Assembly (NCBI RefSeq): GCF_037040815.1
Contig: NZ_CP146232.1
Span: forward strand, 5,116,001-5,180,000
Length of the DNA stretch: 64,000 nucleotides
Origin: Pararoseomonas sp. SCSIO 73927
Lineage (GTDB): Bacteria; Pseudomonadota; Alphaproteobacteria; Acetobacterales; Acetobacteraceae
Reading direction: 5' to 3'
Positions 1 to 8,742 of the stretch are shown in pieces. Both the position numbers and the translations under genes were made by a program. Under the pieces are notes generated by a model that searched no databases, was not told the origin of the DNA, and saw nothing but the letters and a program-made list of their open reading frames with translations. Each line of letters begins with the position of its first letter. The first letter of the stretch is position 1.

Positions 1-603
1 GGACTGGAAGTTCTCCGCCTTTTCCTGCGCTTCCTGCGTGCGGGAGACGACGAAGGCGGCGACGACGATGAAGACGAGGACGAGCGCGAGCAGCACGAGG
101 GCGAGGCGCCAGTTCATCAGGAAGGTCAGCGGCAGCAGGACGAAGCCGGTGATGAAGGTGGTCAGGTGTTCCCGGAAGAAGGAGAGCCAGATGGCGAAGA
201 GGTGGTCCGTGCCGACCAGCATGATCTTCATCAGGCGCCCCGAGGCCGTGTCCCCGTGGAAGGAGAGCGGCATGGCGAGCACGTGCTGGAAGTAGCGGTG
301 CATGACGGCCAGGCGGTTGCGGTGGGCCATGCGGTCCGCCAGCAGGGAGACGGCGACGTTGGCGGCGATGCCGGTGAGGCCGACAGCGCCCCAGACGACG
401 AGGAGGGCGGTGGCCTGGCGCCAGACGATCTCCGGCGGCTGGCGGTCCGCGCCGGAGAGAACGTCCACCACGCGACCGAAGAGGACGGGCTCCAGGAATT
501 GCAGCCCGGCGAGGGCGAGTGCCGCCAGCGCGAGGCCGATCGCCACCCACTTGTCCGGGGCAAGCAGCCCGAGCACGCGGGCGTAGGTCCGGAGAAAGCC
601 CAT
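1..603 (-). CDS. NdvA-like glucan ABC exporter, N-terminal part (runs off left edge)
   Basis: The minus strand reads in frame from an ATG at 603 to base 1, giving the first 201 residues. They begin MGFLRTYARVLGLLAPDKW and contain several hydrophobic membrane helices of an ABC type-1 exporter domain. The pattern of EPVLFGRVVD followed by an ADRMAHRNR segment resembles the fused permease/ATPase NdvA/ChvA family, which exports cyclic beta-glucan across the inner membrane. The ATPase half lies outside the window, so substrate is inferred from family resemblance only. It is transcribed away from the Bug receptor genes. Another exporter of the MsbA/LptB-fusion type is the main alternative. Confidence 0.72.
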   Translation of the reverse strand, partial: MGFLRTYARVLGLLAPDKWVAIGLALAALALAGLQFLEPVLFGRVVDVLSGADRQPPEIVWRQATALLVVWGAVGLTGIAANVAVSLLADRMAHRNRLAVMHRYFQHVLAMPLSFHGDTASGRLMKIMLVGTDHLFAIWLSFFREHLTTFITGFVLLPLTFLMNWRLALVLLALVLVFIVVAAFVVSRTQEAQEKAENFQS

Positions 604-903
604 GCTGGTCCCAGTCCTCATCGCAGGCAGTTGGCGGCGGCCGGAGGCGCAACGCCGCAACCCGGGAATCGGATGCAGGCGCGGGAGCCAGGGATGCGCG
701 GGGAGAGGCCGCTGTCCAGCGGCGGTAGCGGAGGCGGCGCGCGCGGCCGGCGGGTGTTGCCGGCGGGCCCTGCCGAGGAGCCCTGCCGAGGCGCGACCGA
801 CAGGCCTTGCCAGGGCGTGGTGGGCTGGGGCACCTCTTGCCCCGCCGGCCGCGACCCGAACAGGGGCAGCAGACCCCCGCGCGGCCATCCCAGGAGGCCG
901 TTC
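604..903. other. 300-bp divergent intergenic region
   Basis: No gene is supported here. The region separates the divergent exporter and Bug receptor genes and so should hold both promoters, but I see no clear -35/-10 pair. It contains a near-perfect 13-bp tandem repeat (CCCTGCCGAGGAG then CCCTGCCGAGGCG, 768-793). A strong Shine-Dalgarno AGGAGG sits at 892-897, six bases before the ATG of the next gene. Confidence 0.5.
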
Positions 904-1908
904 ATGACCCTTTCCCGACGCGCGGCGCTGGCCGCGCCATCCCTTCTGCTTCCATCCCTGCTGTGGCCAGGCCCGGCGCGGGCCCAGGCGGCCTATCCGG
1001 CGCGGCCGGTGCGGGTGGTGGTGCCTTTCGCGCCCGCGGGCACGACGGACGTGGCGGCGCGGATCGTCGCCGAGCGGCTGCAGTCCCGGCTGGGGCAGCC
1101 CTTCACGGTGGAGAACCGCGCGGGGGCGGGCGGGAACCTGGGGTCCGACCTCGTCGCCAAGGGGGAGGCGGACGGGTACCTGCTGCTGATGCAGACCGTG
1201 TCCTCGGGGGCGATCAACTACACCCTCTACGGGGACCGGATGCCCTACCGGCCGGACGACCTGACGGAGGTGGGGCTGGTGATCCGGGTGCCGAACGTGA
1301 TCTTCGTGACGAACGCGCTGCCCGTGCGGACGCTGCGGGAGCTGGTAACCTACGCGAAAGCGAATCCTGGCAGGCTGAACATCGGCTCCTCCGGCGTCGG
1401 GACATCCCTTCATGTCACGGGGGAGCTTCTGAAGATGGAGGCGGGGATCCAGATGTCGCACGTGCCGTTCCGGGGCGCGGGGCCGATGATGGCGGAGGTG
1501 ATGTCCGGGCGGGTGGAGGTGGCGGTGGACAACCTGCCCTCCGCCATCGGGCATATCCGGGACGGGCGGTTCCGGGCGCTGGCCGTGACGACGGCGAGCC
1601 GGACCCCTGCCCTGCCGGACTGCCCGACCACGGCCGAGGAGGGGTATCCCGGCGTGGAGGCGACGGGGTGGTTCGGCTTCCAGGCCCCGGGGCGCACGCC
1701 GCGCGCGATCGTGGAGCGGCTCGGCGCGGAGATCGACGCCATCATCAAAGAACCCGCCACCAAGGCCCGCCTAGCGGACCTGGGTGGCATGACGCCGGAC
1801 CTGACCCCTGATGGGGGGACCAGCCCGGCCGCCTTCACCGCCTTCGTGCGGGCCGAGATCGCCAAGTGGGGCGACGTGGTCCGGCGATCCGGTGCAACCG
1901 TTGAGTGA
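904..1908 (+). CDS. Bug/TctC-family tripartite tricarboxylate receptor
   Basis: A 334-residue periplasmic solute-binding protein of the Bug (TctC) family, which captures small carboxylates for tripartite tricarboxylate transporters. The N-terminus has a twin-arginine-like SRRAALAAPSLLLPSLL signal ending in ARAQA. The mature part starts with the family pattern YPARPVRVVVPFAPAGTTD, then VENRAGAGGNLGSD, and later GWFGFQAPGRTPR. The ATG at 904 is chosen because AGGAGG lies six bases upstream; the frame is open further upstream but would place the signal peptide internally. It is followed 18 bases later by a paralogue. No TctA or TctB membrane gene is in the window, so the ligand and partner are unknown. 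Confidence 0.93.
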   Translation: MTLSRRAALAAPSLLLPSLLWPGPARAQAAYPARPVRVVVPFAPAGTTDVAARIVAERLQSRLGQPFTVENRAGAGGNLGSDLVAKGEADGYLLLMQTVSSGAINYTLYGDRMPYRPDDLTEVGLVIRVPNVIFVTNALPVRTLRELVTYAKANPGRLNIGSSGVGTSLHVTGELLKMEAGIQMSHVPFRGAGPMMAEVMSGRVEVAVDNLPSAIGHIRDGRFRALAVTTASRTPALPDCPTTAEEGYPGVEATGWFGFQAPGRTPRAIVERLGAEIDAIIKEPATKARLADLGGMTPDLTPDGGTSPAAFTAFVRAEIAKWGDVVRRSGATVE

Positions 1909-1926
1909 CTTTGGGGAGTGACGCCG

Positions 1927-2922
1927 ATGACCATCCGTTCCATCACGCGCCGGGGGGCCCTGCTGACGCTCCCCGCCCTGGCCGCGCCTTCCCTGGCGCG
2001 GGCGCAGGGCGGTGCGGCGGCGGGGTACCCTTCCCGCCCGATCCGCATGATCGTGCCCTTCCCCGCCGCCGGCGCGACGGACCTGACGGCGCGGGTGGTG
2101 TGCGAGCGGATGGCGGCGATCCTCGGCCAGCCCGTGGTGATCGACAACCGGCCCGGCGCGGGCGGGAACATCGGGTCCGAGATGGTCGCGAAGGCGGAGC
2201 CGGACGGCTACACGTTGCTGACCTTCACCATCGGCACCGCGAGCATCAACCGGTTCCTCTACACGCGCCTGCCCTTCGACCCCGCCCGTGACCTGACGAG
2301 CGTGGCCCTCATCAACGAGGTGCCGAACGCGGTGGTGGTGGGGGCGGACAGCCCGTTCCGGAGCTTCGCGGACCTGATGGCGGCGGCGAAGGCGAAGCCG
2401 GGGACCATCAACTTCGCCAGCCCGGGGAACGGGACGTCCGGGCATCTCTGCGGGGAGCTGCTGAAGTTCAAGACGGGGACGGACATCACCCACATCCCCT
2501 ACCGCGGCACCGCATCGATCATTCCCGACGTGATGGCGGGGCGCTGCGACCTGGCGATCGACAACCTGCCGGGGTACCTGCCGCACCTGGCGGCCGGGCG
2601 GATGCGGGCGCTGGCGGTGACCGCGGGGACGCGCTGGCCGGCCCTGCCGGAGGTGCCGACGGTGAAGGAGTCCGGCGTGCCGGACTTCGAGGCGGTGGCC
2701 TGGTTCGGGTTCCAGGCGCCGGGGCGGACGCCGCGGCCGATCGTGGACCGGCTGGCGAAGCTGGTGACGGAGATTGTGGCCGAGCCCGCCGTGGTGGAGC
2801 GGCTGCGCGAGATCGGCAGCACGCCGAAGGCGCTGGGGCCCGAGGCGCTGGACCGCTACATCGCGGCCGAAAACGAGAAGTGGCAGGCGGTTGTGCGGCA
2901 GTCCGGGGCGCGGCTGGACTGA
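1927..2922 (+). CDS. Bug/TctC-family tripartite tricarboxylate receptor (second copy)
   Basis: A 331-residue paralogue of the preceding gene, sharing GYPSRPIRMIVPFPAAGATD, DNRPGAGGNIGSE and AWFGFQAPGRTPRP. A signal peptide (RRGALLTLPALAAPSLARAQ) indicates periplasmic export. I start at ATG 1927 because GGGAG at 1914-1918 is eight bases upstream; a GTG at 1918 is in frame but overlaps that site. With only 18 bases between the genes, the pair is probably co-transcribed, and it likely arose by duplication and divergence. The substrate cannot be told from sequence. A hairpin directly after the stop probably ends the unit. Confidence 0.93.
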   Translation: MTIRSITRRGALLTLPALAAPSLARAQGGAAAGYPSRPIRMIVPFPAAGATDLTARVVCERMAAILGQPVVIDNRPGAGGNIGSEMVAKAEPDGYTLLTFTIGTASINRFLYTRLPFDPARDLTSVALINEVPNAVVVGADSPFRSFADLMAAAKAKPGTINFASPGNGTSGHLCGELLKFKTGTDITHIPYRGTASIIPDVMAGRCDLAIDNLPGYLPHLAAGRMRALAVTAGTRWPALPEVPTVKESGVPDFEAVAWFGFQAPGRTPRPIVDRLAKLVTEIVAEPAVVERLREIGSTPKALGPEALDRYIAAENEKWQAVVRQSGARLD

Positions 2923-2931
2923 GGGGGCGGC

Positions 2932-2954
2932 GGCCGGCGGGGTTTCCGCCGGCC
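2932..2954. terminator. hairpin between convergent genes
   Basis: A perfect 9-bp stem (GGCCGGCGG / CCGCCGGCC) with a five-base loop lies ten bases after the Bug receptor stop and 18 bases before the end of the convergent gene. There is only a short T-rich tail (TTGCCTGT), so it may act in both directions or be a weak intrinsic terminator. Confidence 0.55.
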
Positions 2955-2971
2955 TTGCCTGTGCGGGGCCG

Positions 2972-3715
2972 TCAGCCCTGGGGTGCGTCCAGGGAGGCGC
3001 GTGTCGGGGGCGCTTGAAGGCCGACCTTCTGGAGGAAGGCCTGGAGCTCGGTGGCCGTGGCGTGGCGCACGAACATCTCGTCCCGGTCGAAATTCATCGG
3101 GCGGGAACGGCCGAACCGGAGGTCGGACAGGGCGAGGTTCATTCCGGTGGCGGCGCTGTGCACCTTCTTCTCCGGGCTGATGCCGTTGGGGCCGCCGTCC
3201 GGCTGCGGGATGGCGGCGTAGCGGGCGATGAACTCCGGCACGATCGAGGTGCGGAAGATCATGATGCCGGTCTGGAGCGGCTGCGGCGTGCCGTAGCCGG
3301 CCGGGGCGATCACGCCCGCGTCGGGGTGCCTGGCGATCTCGTTCTCAATGATCTGCGGGCCGTAGAACAGGCTCCCCTGCTCGATCAGCACGGCATAATC
3401 GCTGCCGTTGCAGTAGGAGTAGAGAAGGCCGCTCAGCAGGGCGCGGGACCAGCCGGAGAGCGTGTCCTTGCTCTTGATGGCATGACCGAAGTTCCGGCTG
3501 AACCGCACCCAGTTCATATTCGACTTCACGGGAAGTTCGGGGACGATGGGAGAGGCGGAGTCGACGATGTAGATCTGGTCCGGGCTGGTGTAGCGACGGA
3601 TGCACCACTCCCAGAGGTAGAAGCACTCCACCGACCGCACGAAATCGTCGCCGTTCACCTTGTAGGGCCGGACAGCCCCGTCCGAGTACCATCCGGATAT
3701 GATGTCGTACTTCAT
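2972..3715 (-). CDS. unknown protein, glycosyltransferase-like, in polysaccharide cluster
   Basis: A 247-residue soluble protein without signal peptide or membrane helix. I do not recognise a named family. The layout recalls a GT-A nucleotide-sugar fold: an early QIYIVDSASPIVP strand, a central CNGSDYAVLIEQGSLFYGPQ segment at the place where such enzymes carry a DxD metal site, and a late TGMNLALSDLRFGRSRPMNFDRDEMFVRH stretch. No clear DxD is present. It lies 37 bases downstream of a pyruvyl-transferase-like gene in the same direction, which supports a role in surface glycan assembly. That role is inference. Confidence 0.75.
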   Translation of the reverse strand: MKYDIISGWYSDGAVRPYKVNGDDFVRSVECFYLWEWCIRRYTSPDQIYIVDSASPIVPELPVKSNMNWVRFSRNFGHAIKSKDTLSGWSRALLSGLLYSYCNGSDYAVLIEQGSLFYGPQIIENEIARHPDAGVIAPAGYGTPQPLQTGIMIFRTSIVPEFIARYAAIPQPDGGPNGISPEKKVHSAATGMNLALSDLRFGRSRPMNFDRDEMFVRHATATELQAFLQKVGLQAPPTRASLDAPQG

Positions 3716-3752
3716 GGTGTCGCCTGCTCCAGACCGTCGGGACGAGATGCCG

Positions 3753-4622
3753 CTACTTGTCCGCCGCGAACTCCACGCCGGGGTAGCGGTCCTTCAGGCT
3801 GTAGTCGTAGACGGCGGAGATCTTGCCGTAGGAATTGTCGTAGAGCGTGGCCTTCGTGCCCATGATCGCGCTGCCGATGCCGACGTGCAGCCGGTTTGTC
3901 GCGATGGAGCCGCAGGACTGGATGAAGCGCAGGAACATGTAGGTGCCCCCGCGCACCTTCTTTTTGAAAGTGCCCGTCTTGAAGACGTTGGAGATGTCGA
4001 TGTTCCCCGGGCCGCCGGTCATCGACGTCTTCTCGATGTCCGCGCGGAAGCACTCCATCTCCTTCTCGGCCAGTTCCTGGGGGGAGTCGATTCCGCGGGC
4101 CTTGAGAATGGAGGCCAGCTTCGCCTCCCAGAAGGTGTTCAGCTCCTTGTCCTCAAGGATGCCGGAGGTGTCGCAGAAGAAGGCCAGGTCGTGCGCCATG
4201 GAGACGCGGGCGCCGTTGACGTGCTGCTTGACGTGCTCGAAGGAGGGGACATCGCGGCAGAAGATGTGCGCGCTGGGTCCGGCGAGCTTCAGCAGCTCGG
4301 CCTGATCCCGGATCGTGTGCGGCAGGATGATGGTCATCTTCGCGTGCTGGAAGGCCTGCTCGGCGATCTCGCGACAAGCACCGTAGAAGCTGACGAGATT
4401 TCCGCCGCCCGCGATGACCACGATCTTCCCGGAAACATTCTCCTTCCGGGCCGGCGTCCAGAAGATCTTGTTCTGCCGGAACAGGTCGTAGGTGCCCTGG
4501 GCGATGAGGCCATCGCCGGCGTTGCCGGGGTTGACGAAGTAGGAGATCTCCTTGTCCCCGAGCCAGTCGAACAGATCAGCCAGAACGGCATTGTCGTTCC
4601 GCCAGTCCAAGATCCGGGTCAT
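3753..4622 (-). CDS. polysaccharide pyruvyl transferase family protein
   Basis: A 289-residue cytoplasmic protein. Family features are the early NPGNAGDGLIAQGTYDLF segment, a GGGNLVSFYG loop, the mid-protein IILPHTIRD stretch and the late SIATNRLHVGIGSAIMG element. Together these match the polysaccharide pyruvyl transferase fold (ExoV/CsaB/WcaK type). Members add ketal pyruvate to sugars of exopolysaccharide or secondary cell wall polymers, but the superfamily also includes other glycan-modifying enzymes. The gene heads a two-gene unit with the unknown downstream gene. Its start is the ATG at 4622 with AGGA a few bases upstream. Confidence 0.85.
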   Translation of the reverse strand: MTRILDWRNDNAVLADLFDWLGDKEISYFVNPGNAGDGLIAQGTYDLFRQNKIFWTPARKENVSGKIVVIAGGGNLVSFYGACREIAEQAFQHAKMTIILPHTIRDQAELLKLAGPSAHIFCRDVPSFEHVKQHVNGARVSMAHDLAFFCDTSGILEDKELNTFWEAKLASILKARGIDSPQELAEKEMECFRADIEKTSMTGGPGNIDISNVFKTGTFKKKVRGGTYMFLRFIQSCGSIATNRLHVGIGSAIMGTKATLYDNSYGKISAVYDYSLKDRYPGVEFAADK

Positions 4623-4785
4623 CGCAGTCCAGTCCTACCAGGCCGTGAAGTGGGCTTGTACATACCCGAACCGCTCGGGTTCTGACCAGTCCTGGTGGGA
4701 TCGCGCAACGATCCAACGCCGGCGCCGGCCGGAGCAAATGGCCGGTGTTCGCGTCGGGCAGCCCGGCCGTTGCTGACGCTTCTGC
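4623..4785. promoter_or_regulatory. intergenic region with small inverted repeats in the polysaccharide patch
   Basis: This 163-bp gap separates two same-strand pairs of glycan genes. It contains CCCGA-ACCGC-TCGGG (4667-4681) and GATCG-CGCAA-CGATC (4703-4717), both perfect five-base inverted repeats. They could be a weak terminator for the upstream pair or operator-like sites for the downstream pair. No defined promoter was recognised. Confidence 0.3.
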
Positions 4786-5529
4786 TCAGCAGAACTTGGC
4801 GACGTCGTCCAGCCGGACCGGAGCGGGCGAGAACTCGTCGCACCCGTTGAGTCGCTCGGGCGCGGCGGCGAGGAATGTCTCGGCGTCGTCAAGGCTCAGC
4901 CCTGCAAAGTCGGTGAACCTGTAGCGCCACCACCTCAGCCCGAGCAGCCCCTCGACGATCCGGTCGGGGAATCTCTGCTTGATGACACGGGCGGGGTTGC
5001 CGCCGACGATGGCGTAGGGCGGGACATCCTTCGTGACCACGGCGCCGGCCGCGACGACCGCGCCGTCACCGATCGTGATGCCGGGCATCAGGATGACGGA
5101 GTGGCCGATCCACACGTCGTTCCCGATCACCGGCATGGGCTTCTGCGACACCGGCGCGAAGGCCGAGTAGTTCGCCTTGGCGTCGAGGATTGCCGTTCTC
5201 ACCGCGATGTCCTCGGCGTTGTACATGAAGGAGCCGGTGCTCACCCTCTCGAGCGGGTGTCGGGGGGCGGGGATGACGAGGTCCCGTCCGATGGAGCAGT
5301 AACGCCCCACCTTCACCGCGCCGGGGAGCTGCGAGTTGGTGTAGCTAAAGGCGCCGAGCTGGGCGATCTCCTGCCCCGAGTAGAAGCCGCAATAGGGCTC
5401 CACGGTCGCGCCGTTGTCGAAACGCAGGGTGTTCCCGGACTTGAGGCGAGGCCGCTTGGGGTTGTGCGCGAAGAAGATCCTGTTCTCGTCGAACCACGCC
5501 ATCGCACGGGTGGTGAGCTTCACCCTCAC
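4786..5529 (-). CDS. CatB-related O-acetyltransferase (left-handed beta-helix)
   Basis: A hexapeptide-repeat acetyltransferase of about 240 residues. It contains [16 protein letters not shown], then [29 protein letters not shown] and [16 protein letters not shown], the signature of the CatB/Vat (LbH_XAT) group. These enzymes transfer acetyl from acetyl-CoA to a hydroxyl, here probably on a surface sugar given the neighbours. The start shown is a GTG overlapping the stop of the upstream glycosyltransferase by four bases (GTGA), implying translational coupling. GTG 5523 and ATG 5500-5502 are in-frame alternatives. Drug acetylation is possible by homology but less likely in this setting. Confidence 0.85.
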   Translation of the reverse strand: MRVKLTTRAMAWFDENRIFFAHNPKRPRLKSGNTLRFDNGATVEPYCGFYSGQEIAQLGAFSYTNSQLPGAVKVGRYCSIGRDLVIPAPRHPLERVSTGSFMYNAEDIAVRTAILDAKANYSAFAPVSQKPMPVIGNDVWIGHSVILMPGITIGDGAVVAAGAVVTKDVPPYAIVGGNPARVIKQRFPDRIVEGLLGLRWWRYRFTDFAGLSLDDAETFLAAAPERLNGCDEFSPAPVRLDDVAKFC

Positions 5530-6341
5530 CGGACGGCGGCCGCGAGGAGGTTCTCGATGGAGAGCAGGCCGCGGCTCTCGAGGAGGCCGAAAATGCCGGT
5601 CACAGCGTCGTCGTTCCCGCCCGCCTTGTTGGCGCTGTAGAGCTTCGGGCCTTCCGACGGGAGGTCGCGGACCTTGCCGCCGCCGGACGGGGGGACCATC
5701 CGGGTTCCGATGCCCTGGACCATCATGAGCGCCTTGAAGGCGAGGTCGTCCTGCGACGGGGCGACGCGCATGAGGTCTTCCAGCAGCGCGAGGTCGTGGA
5801 AGAAGGAGGCGTGGTAGAGGATGCCGTTTCGGCCGATCGGGCAGGTGAAGAGCCCGTGCAGCTCCGGCGGGACGTCGCCGTAGGTGGCGTCGCTCTCGGC
5901 GAGGCGGATCCAGTGGCGGTAGGGCAGCAGCCTGCCATCGCGCACGGGCATGGCGCGGCAGTTGTGCGCGACGACCGAGCGGGCGGCGCCGGCCTCCGCG
6001 ACGAGGCCGCCGAGCCAGTCCTTGGGATAGACGACGTCGTCGTCGGCCGTGACGAGGAGGACGTCCTGCCCGGCGTAGTGGCGCAGGGTGGGCAGGAGCT
6101 TGCGGTAGGGGCCGGTGTTCGGCACGAACTCGATGTGCAGGTCGCCGGCGCTCTCCAGCGCGCGGAGCTCTTCCGGCAGGTCCTCGGGCCCGATGCCCGT
6201 GTCGAGCATGAAAGGCTCGCGGGAGAGATTGAGGTGGATCCTCGAGGGCGGATGGCGCTGGGACCTGATGCTGGCGATCACCGCCGGAAGCCTGTCGAGA
6301 CGGGGCCGGATGGCCGTCAGCGACACAACAACGTCCGTCAA
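5526..6341 (-). CDS. glycosyltransferase-like protein (GT-A type)
   Basis: A 271-residue protein opening [19 protein letters not shown], typical of nucleotide-sugar-binding GT-A folds. [19 protein letters not shown] carries a DDD motif in the position of the metal-binding DxD. A later [12 protein letters not shown] segment resembles the acceptor-side acidic pair of such enzymes. It is cytoplasmic and without membrane helices. It overlaps the downstream acetyltransferase by four bases, so the two probably modify the same glycan. Sugar donor and acceptor are not evident. Confidence 0.8.
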   Translation of the reverse strand: MTDVVVSLTAIRPRLDRLPAVIASIRSQRHPPSRIHLNLSREPFMLDTGIGPEDLPEELRALESAGDLHIEFVPNTGPYRKLLPTLRHYAGQDVLLVTADDDVVYPKDWLGGLVAEAGAARSVVAHNCRAMPVRDGRLLPYRHWIRLAESDATYGDVPPELHGLFTCPIGRNGILYHASFFHDLALLEDLMRVAPSQDDLAFKALMMVQGIGTRMVPPSGGGKVRDLPSEGPKLYSANKAGGNDDAVTGIFGLLESRGLLSIENLLAAAVR

Positions 6342-6492
6342 GGCCTACCTCCAGCCGGCTGCGCCCGGAGGGTTCACCGGCCGCCCTGCCCCACGACATG
6401 CCCGGGACGGGTCCAGGGCCGGGCCGTGATGCCCTTCCGGGAGGGAAGCAGCAAGACGCGCGCGGCGGCAATCCGGATTCCCGGGAAGGTTT

Positions 6493-7158
6493 TCAGAACT
6501 CCGCATCCACCTCCAGCTCGTGGATGGGAGGTTCCGGCTCCTCCTGCGCGGCGGCGACCCATTCGGCCATGGGGCCCCACTCCATGACCCGCCCGCCATA
6601 GGCGGCGCAGGCGCCGTCCAGCCTGACATCGTAGGTGAGGAAGCGGGTGACGACGGGGGCGTACATGGCGTCCGCCACGGTGGGGTGCTCCCCCATGAGC
6701 CAGGGGCCGCCCCAGTGGCCGAGGCATTCCCGCCAGATGGAGACGATTCGCTCGATGTCGGCACGGGGGCCGGACCAGATGCGGAAGCCCGGGCGGTGGG
6801 CGCGGAGGTTCATGGGGAGGGAGGCGCGGAGGGCCTGGAAGCCCGCGTGCATCTCGCCGGCGATGGAGCGGCAGCGGGCGCGGGCGGCGGGGTCGGCGGG
6901 CAGCATCCGGGCCTCTGGGAAGCGCTCGTTCAGGGTTTCCGCGATGGCGGTGGTGTCCCAGATGCGCAGGCCGTCCATGAGCAGGCAGGGGATCCGGATG
7001 GAGGAGGACTGGAGGAGGAGCTCCGCCCGGACGGCGGGGTCGTCCAGGTTCACCGCCTCCACCTCGGCGTCCAGCCCTGCCAGATGGCAGAGCAGGAAGC
7101 CCCGCAGCGACCAGGAGGAGTAGTTGCGGCTGCTGATGAGAAGCCGGGGCCGGTCCAT
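6493..7158 (-). CDS. glutathione S-transferase family protein
   Basis: A 221-residue two-domain GST. The thioredoxin-like N-terminal domain opens with LLISSRNYSSWSLRG, where the Ser/Tyr cluster is the usual catalytic region, and continues to IRIPCLLMDGLRIWDTTAI, with the cis-Pro and the Asp/Thr that bind the gamma-glutamyl group. The rest is the all-helical domain. I start at ATG 7158 because the frame upstream encodes no GST-like sequence. Members conjugate glutathione to electrophiles, isomerise or reduce; the substrate is unknown. The gene stands alone, divergent from the PHB depolymerase. Confidence 0.9.
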   Translation of the reverse strand: MDRPRLLISSRNYSSWSLRGFLLCHLAGLDAEVEAVNLDDPAVRAELLLQSSSIRIPCLLMDGLRIWDTTAIAETLNERFPEARMLPADPAARARCRSIAGEMHAGFQALRASLPMNLRAHRPGFRIWSGPRADIERIVSIWRECLGHWGGPWLMGEHPTVADAMYAPVVTRFLTYDVRLDGACAAYGGRVMEWGPMAEWVAAAQEEPEPPIHELEVDAEF

Positions 7159-7378
7159 GTCGCGTGTCCTCTCCGCCCCTTCTCCGGGCGCGGGGGCGTT
7201 CATGCCAGAACCGTTCCAGCCCGGCCACATGGCTCCCAAGGGTCTGGTGCATGCCACGGGATGCAAGAGGCGTTGACCCGGGCCGTGCGACATCTCACCA
7301 TCCGGACCCGTGATGCTAAACTCGTGATCTCCTGGGCCGTTCCACCCCTATGCGCCTGACCCGACCGATGCGGCCCGT

Positions 7379-8608
7379 ATGATCTACCAGATCTGGCAGG
7401 CGCAGCAGGACCTTCAGTTTCCCGCCCGCGCCTTCGCGGCGACGGCGGGGCGGATGCTCCGGCAGTGGGAGTCGGCCACGGCCTCCGTGCCGCTGGCGGC
7501 CCCCTTCATCCGGACGGCGGGCGCGGCCATGGAGCTGATCGCCCATGCCCGGACGACGCATAGCCGGCCGGATTACGGCTTCACGACCGTGCAGGTGGGC
7601 AACCGGGCGGCGCAGGTGACGGAGGAGGTGGTGCACGAGACCCCCTTCGGCACCCTGCTGCGCTTCGCCAAGGACACGCCGGTGCAGCAGCCGCGGGTGC
7701 TGGTGGTGGCGCCGATGTCCGGGCACTTTTCCACCCTGCTGCGGGGGACGGTGGAGACCCTGCTGCCGGACCACGACGTGTACATCACGGACTGGGTGAA
7801 CGCGCGGGACGTGCCGCTCTCGGCCGGGGGGTTCGATTTCGACGACTTCACGGACCACATCATCCGCTTCCTGGAGGTGATGGGGCCGGGAAGCCACGTG
7901 CTGGCGGTGTGCCAGCCGGCGCCGGCGACCCTGGCCGCGGTGGCGGTGATGGCGGAGGCCCGGAACCGGGCGACGCCTGCGAGCATGACCCTGATGGCCG
8001 GGCCGATCGACACGCGGGTGCACCCGACCAAGGTGAACGACTTGGCCAAGAGCAAGCCGATCGAGTGGTTCGAGCGGAACCTGATCGGGACGGTGCCGGA
8101 GCGCTACGCCGGGGCCGGGCGGCGCGTCTATCCCGGGGCGGTGCAGCTGCAGGCCTTCATGTCCATGAACCTGGAGCGGCACATGAAGGCCCACAGGACG
8201 CAGTTCGAGAACATCGTGGCGGGCAGGGTGGAGGAGGCGGCGGCGCACCGGCGCTTCTATGACGAGTACTTCGCGGTGATGGACCTGCCGGCGGAGTACT
8301 ACCTGCAGACGGTGCAGCGGATCTTCCAGGACCACGACCTGCCGCGGGGGGAGCTGGTGCACCGGGGGCGGAAGGTGCGGCCGGAGGCGATCCGGCGGAC
8401 GGCGCTGATGACGGTGGAGGGGGAGCGGGACGACATCTGCGCCATCGGGCAGACCATGGCGGCGCTGGACCTCTGCCCGAACATCCCCCTGGCGAACCGG
8501 CACCACCACCTGCAGACGGGGGTGGGGCATTACGGGGTGTTCAGCGGGCGGCGCTGGGCGAATGAGGTCTATCCGCGGGTCCGGGCGATGATCCAGGCGA
8601 ACAGCTAG
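7379..8608 (+). CDS. phaZ: intracellular polyhydroxyalkanoate depolymerase
   Basis: A 409-residue cytoplasmic PHB depolymerase with an N-terminal MIYQIWQAQQDL and the alpha/beta-hydrolase core. The nucleophile is Cys178 in VLAVCQPAPATLAAV, which is the cysteine variant of the lipase box typical of this family rather than GxSxG. The C-terminal part contains the DLPAEYYLQTVQRIFQDH stretch and the late histidine-rich NRHHHLQTGVGHYGVFSG segment with the probable catalytic His. The enzyme mobilises stored poly-3-hydroxybutyrate to hydroxyacids for central metabolism. No phasin or synthase gene is adjacent. Confidence 0.93.
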   Translation: MIYQIWQAQQDLQFPARAFAATAGRMLRQWESATASVPLAAPFIRTAGAAMELIAHARTTHSRPDYGFTTVQVGNRAAQVTEEVVHETPFGTLLRFAKDTPVQQPRVLVVAPMSGHFSTLLRGTVETLLPDHDVYITDWVNARDVPLSAGGFDFDDFTDHIIRFLEVMGPGSHVLAVCQPAPATLAAVAVMAEARNRATPASMTLMAGPIDTRVHPTKVNDLAKSKPIEWFERNLIGTVPERYAGAGRRVYPGAVQLQAFMSMNLERHMKAHRTQFENIVAGRVEEAAAHRRFYDEYFAVMDLPAEYYLQTVQRIFQDHDLPRGELVHRGRKVRPEAIRRTALMTVEGERDDICAIGQTMAALDLCPNIPLANRHHHLQTGVGHYGVFSGRRWANEVYPRVRAMIQANS

Positions 8609-8742
8609 CCCCGCCGGGCGGCGATCGTTCCGGCCTGCCCGGGGGGTTGGCCGGGGCCTTGCCCGGGAGGAGAGGCCGGGAGCGCCGCGGGTGATTTCGC
8701 ATCCCGGAACGGCCTGCTATGGCTCTGCGGAACGGAGCGACC

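Noticed and set aside
166..903. N-terminal extension of the first Bug receptor.
   Set aside because: It would put a clear signal peptide at residue 247 and ignores a perfect ribosome site before ATG 904; part of it is antisense to the exporter.
5530..6471. Longer acetyltransferase reading into the glycosyltransferase region.
   Set aside because: The upstream part is the wrong frame of the glycosyltransferase gene; the acetyltransferase fold starts after 5529.
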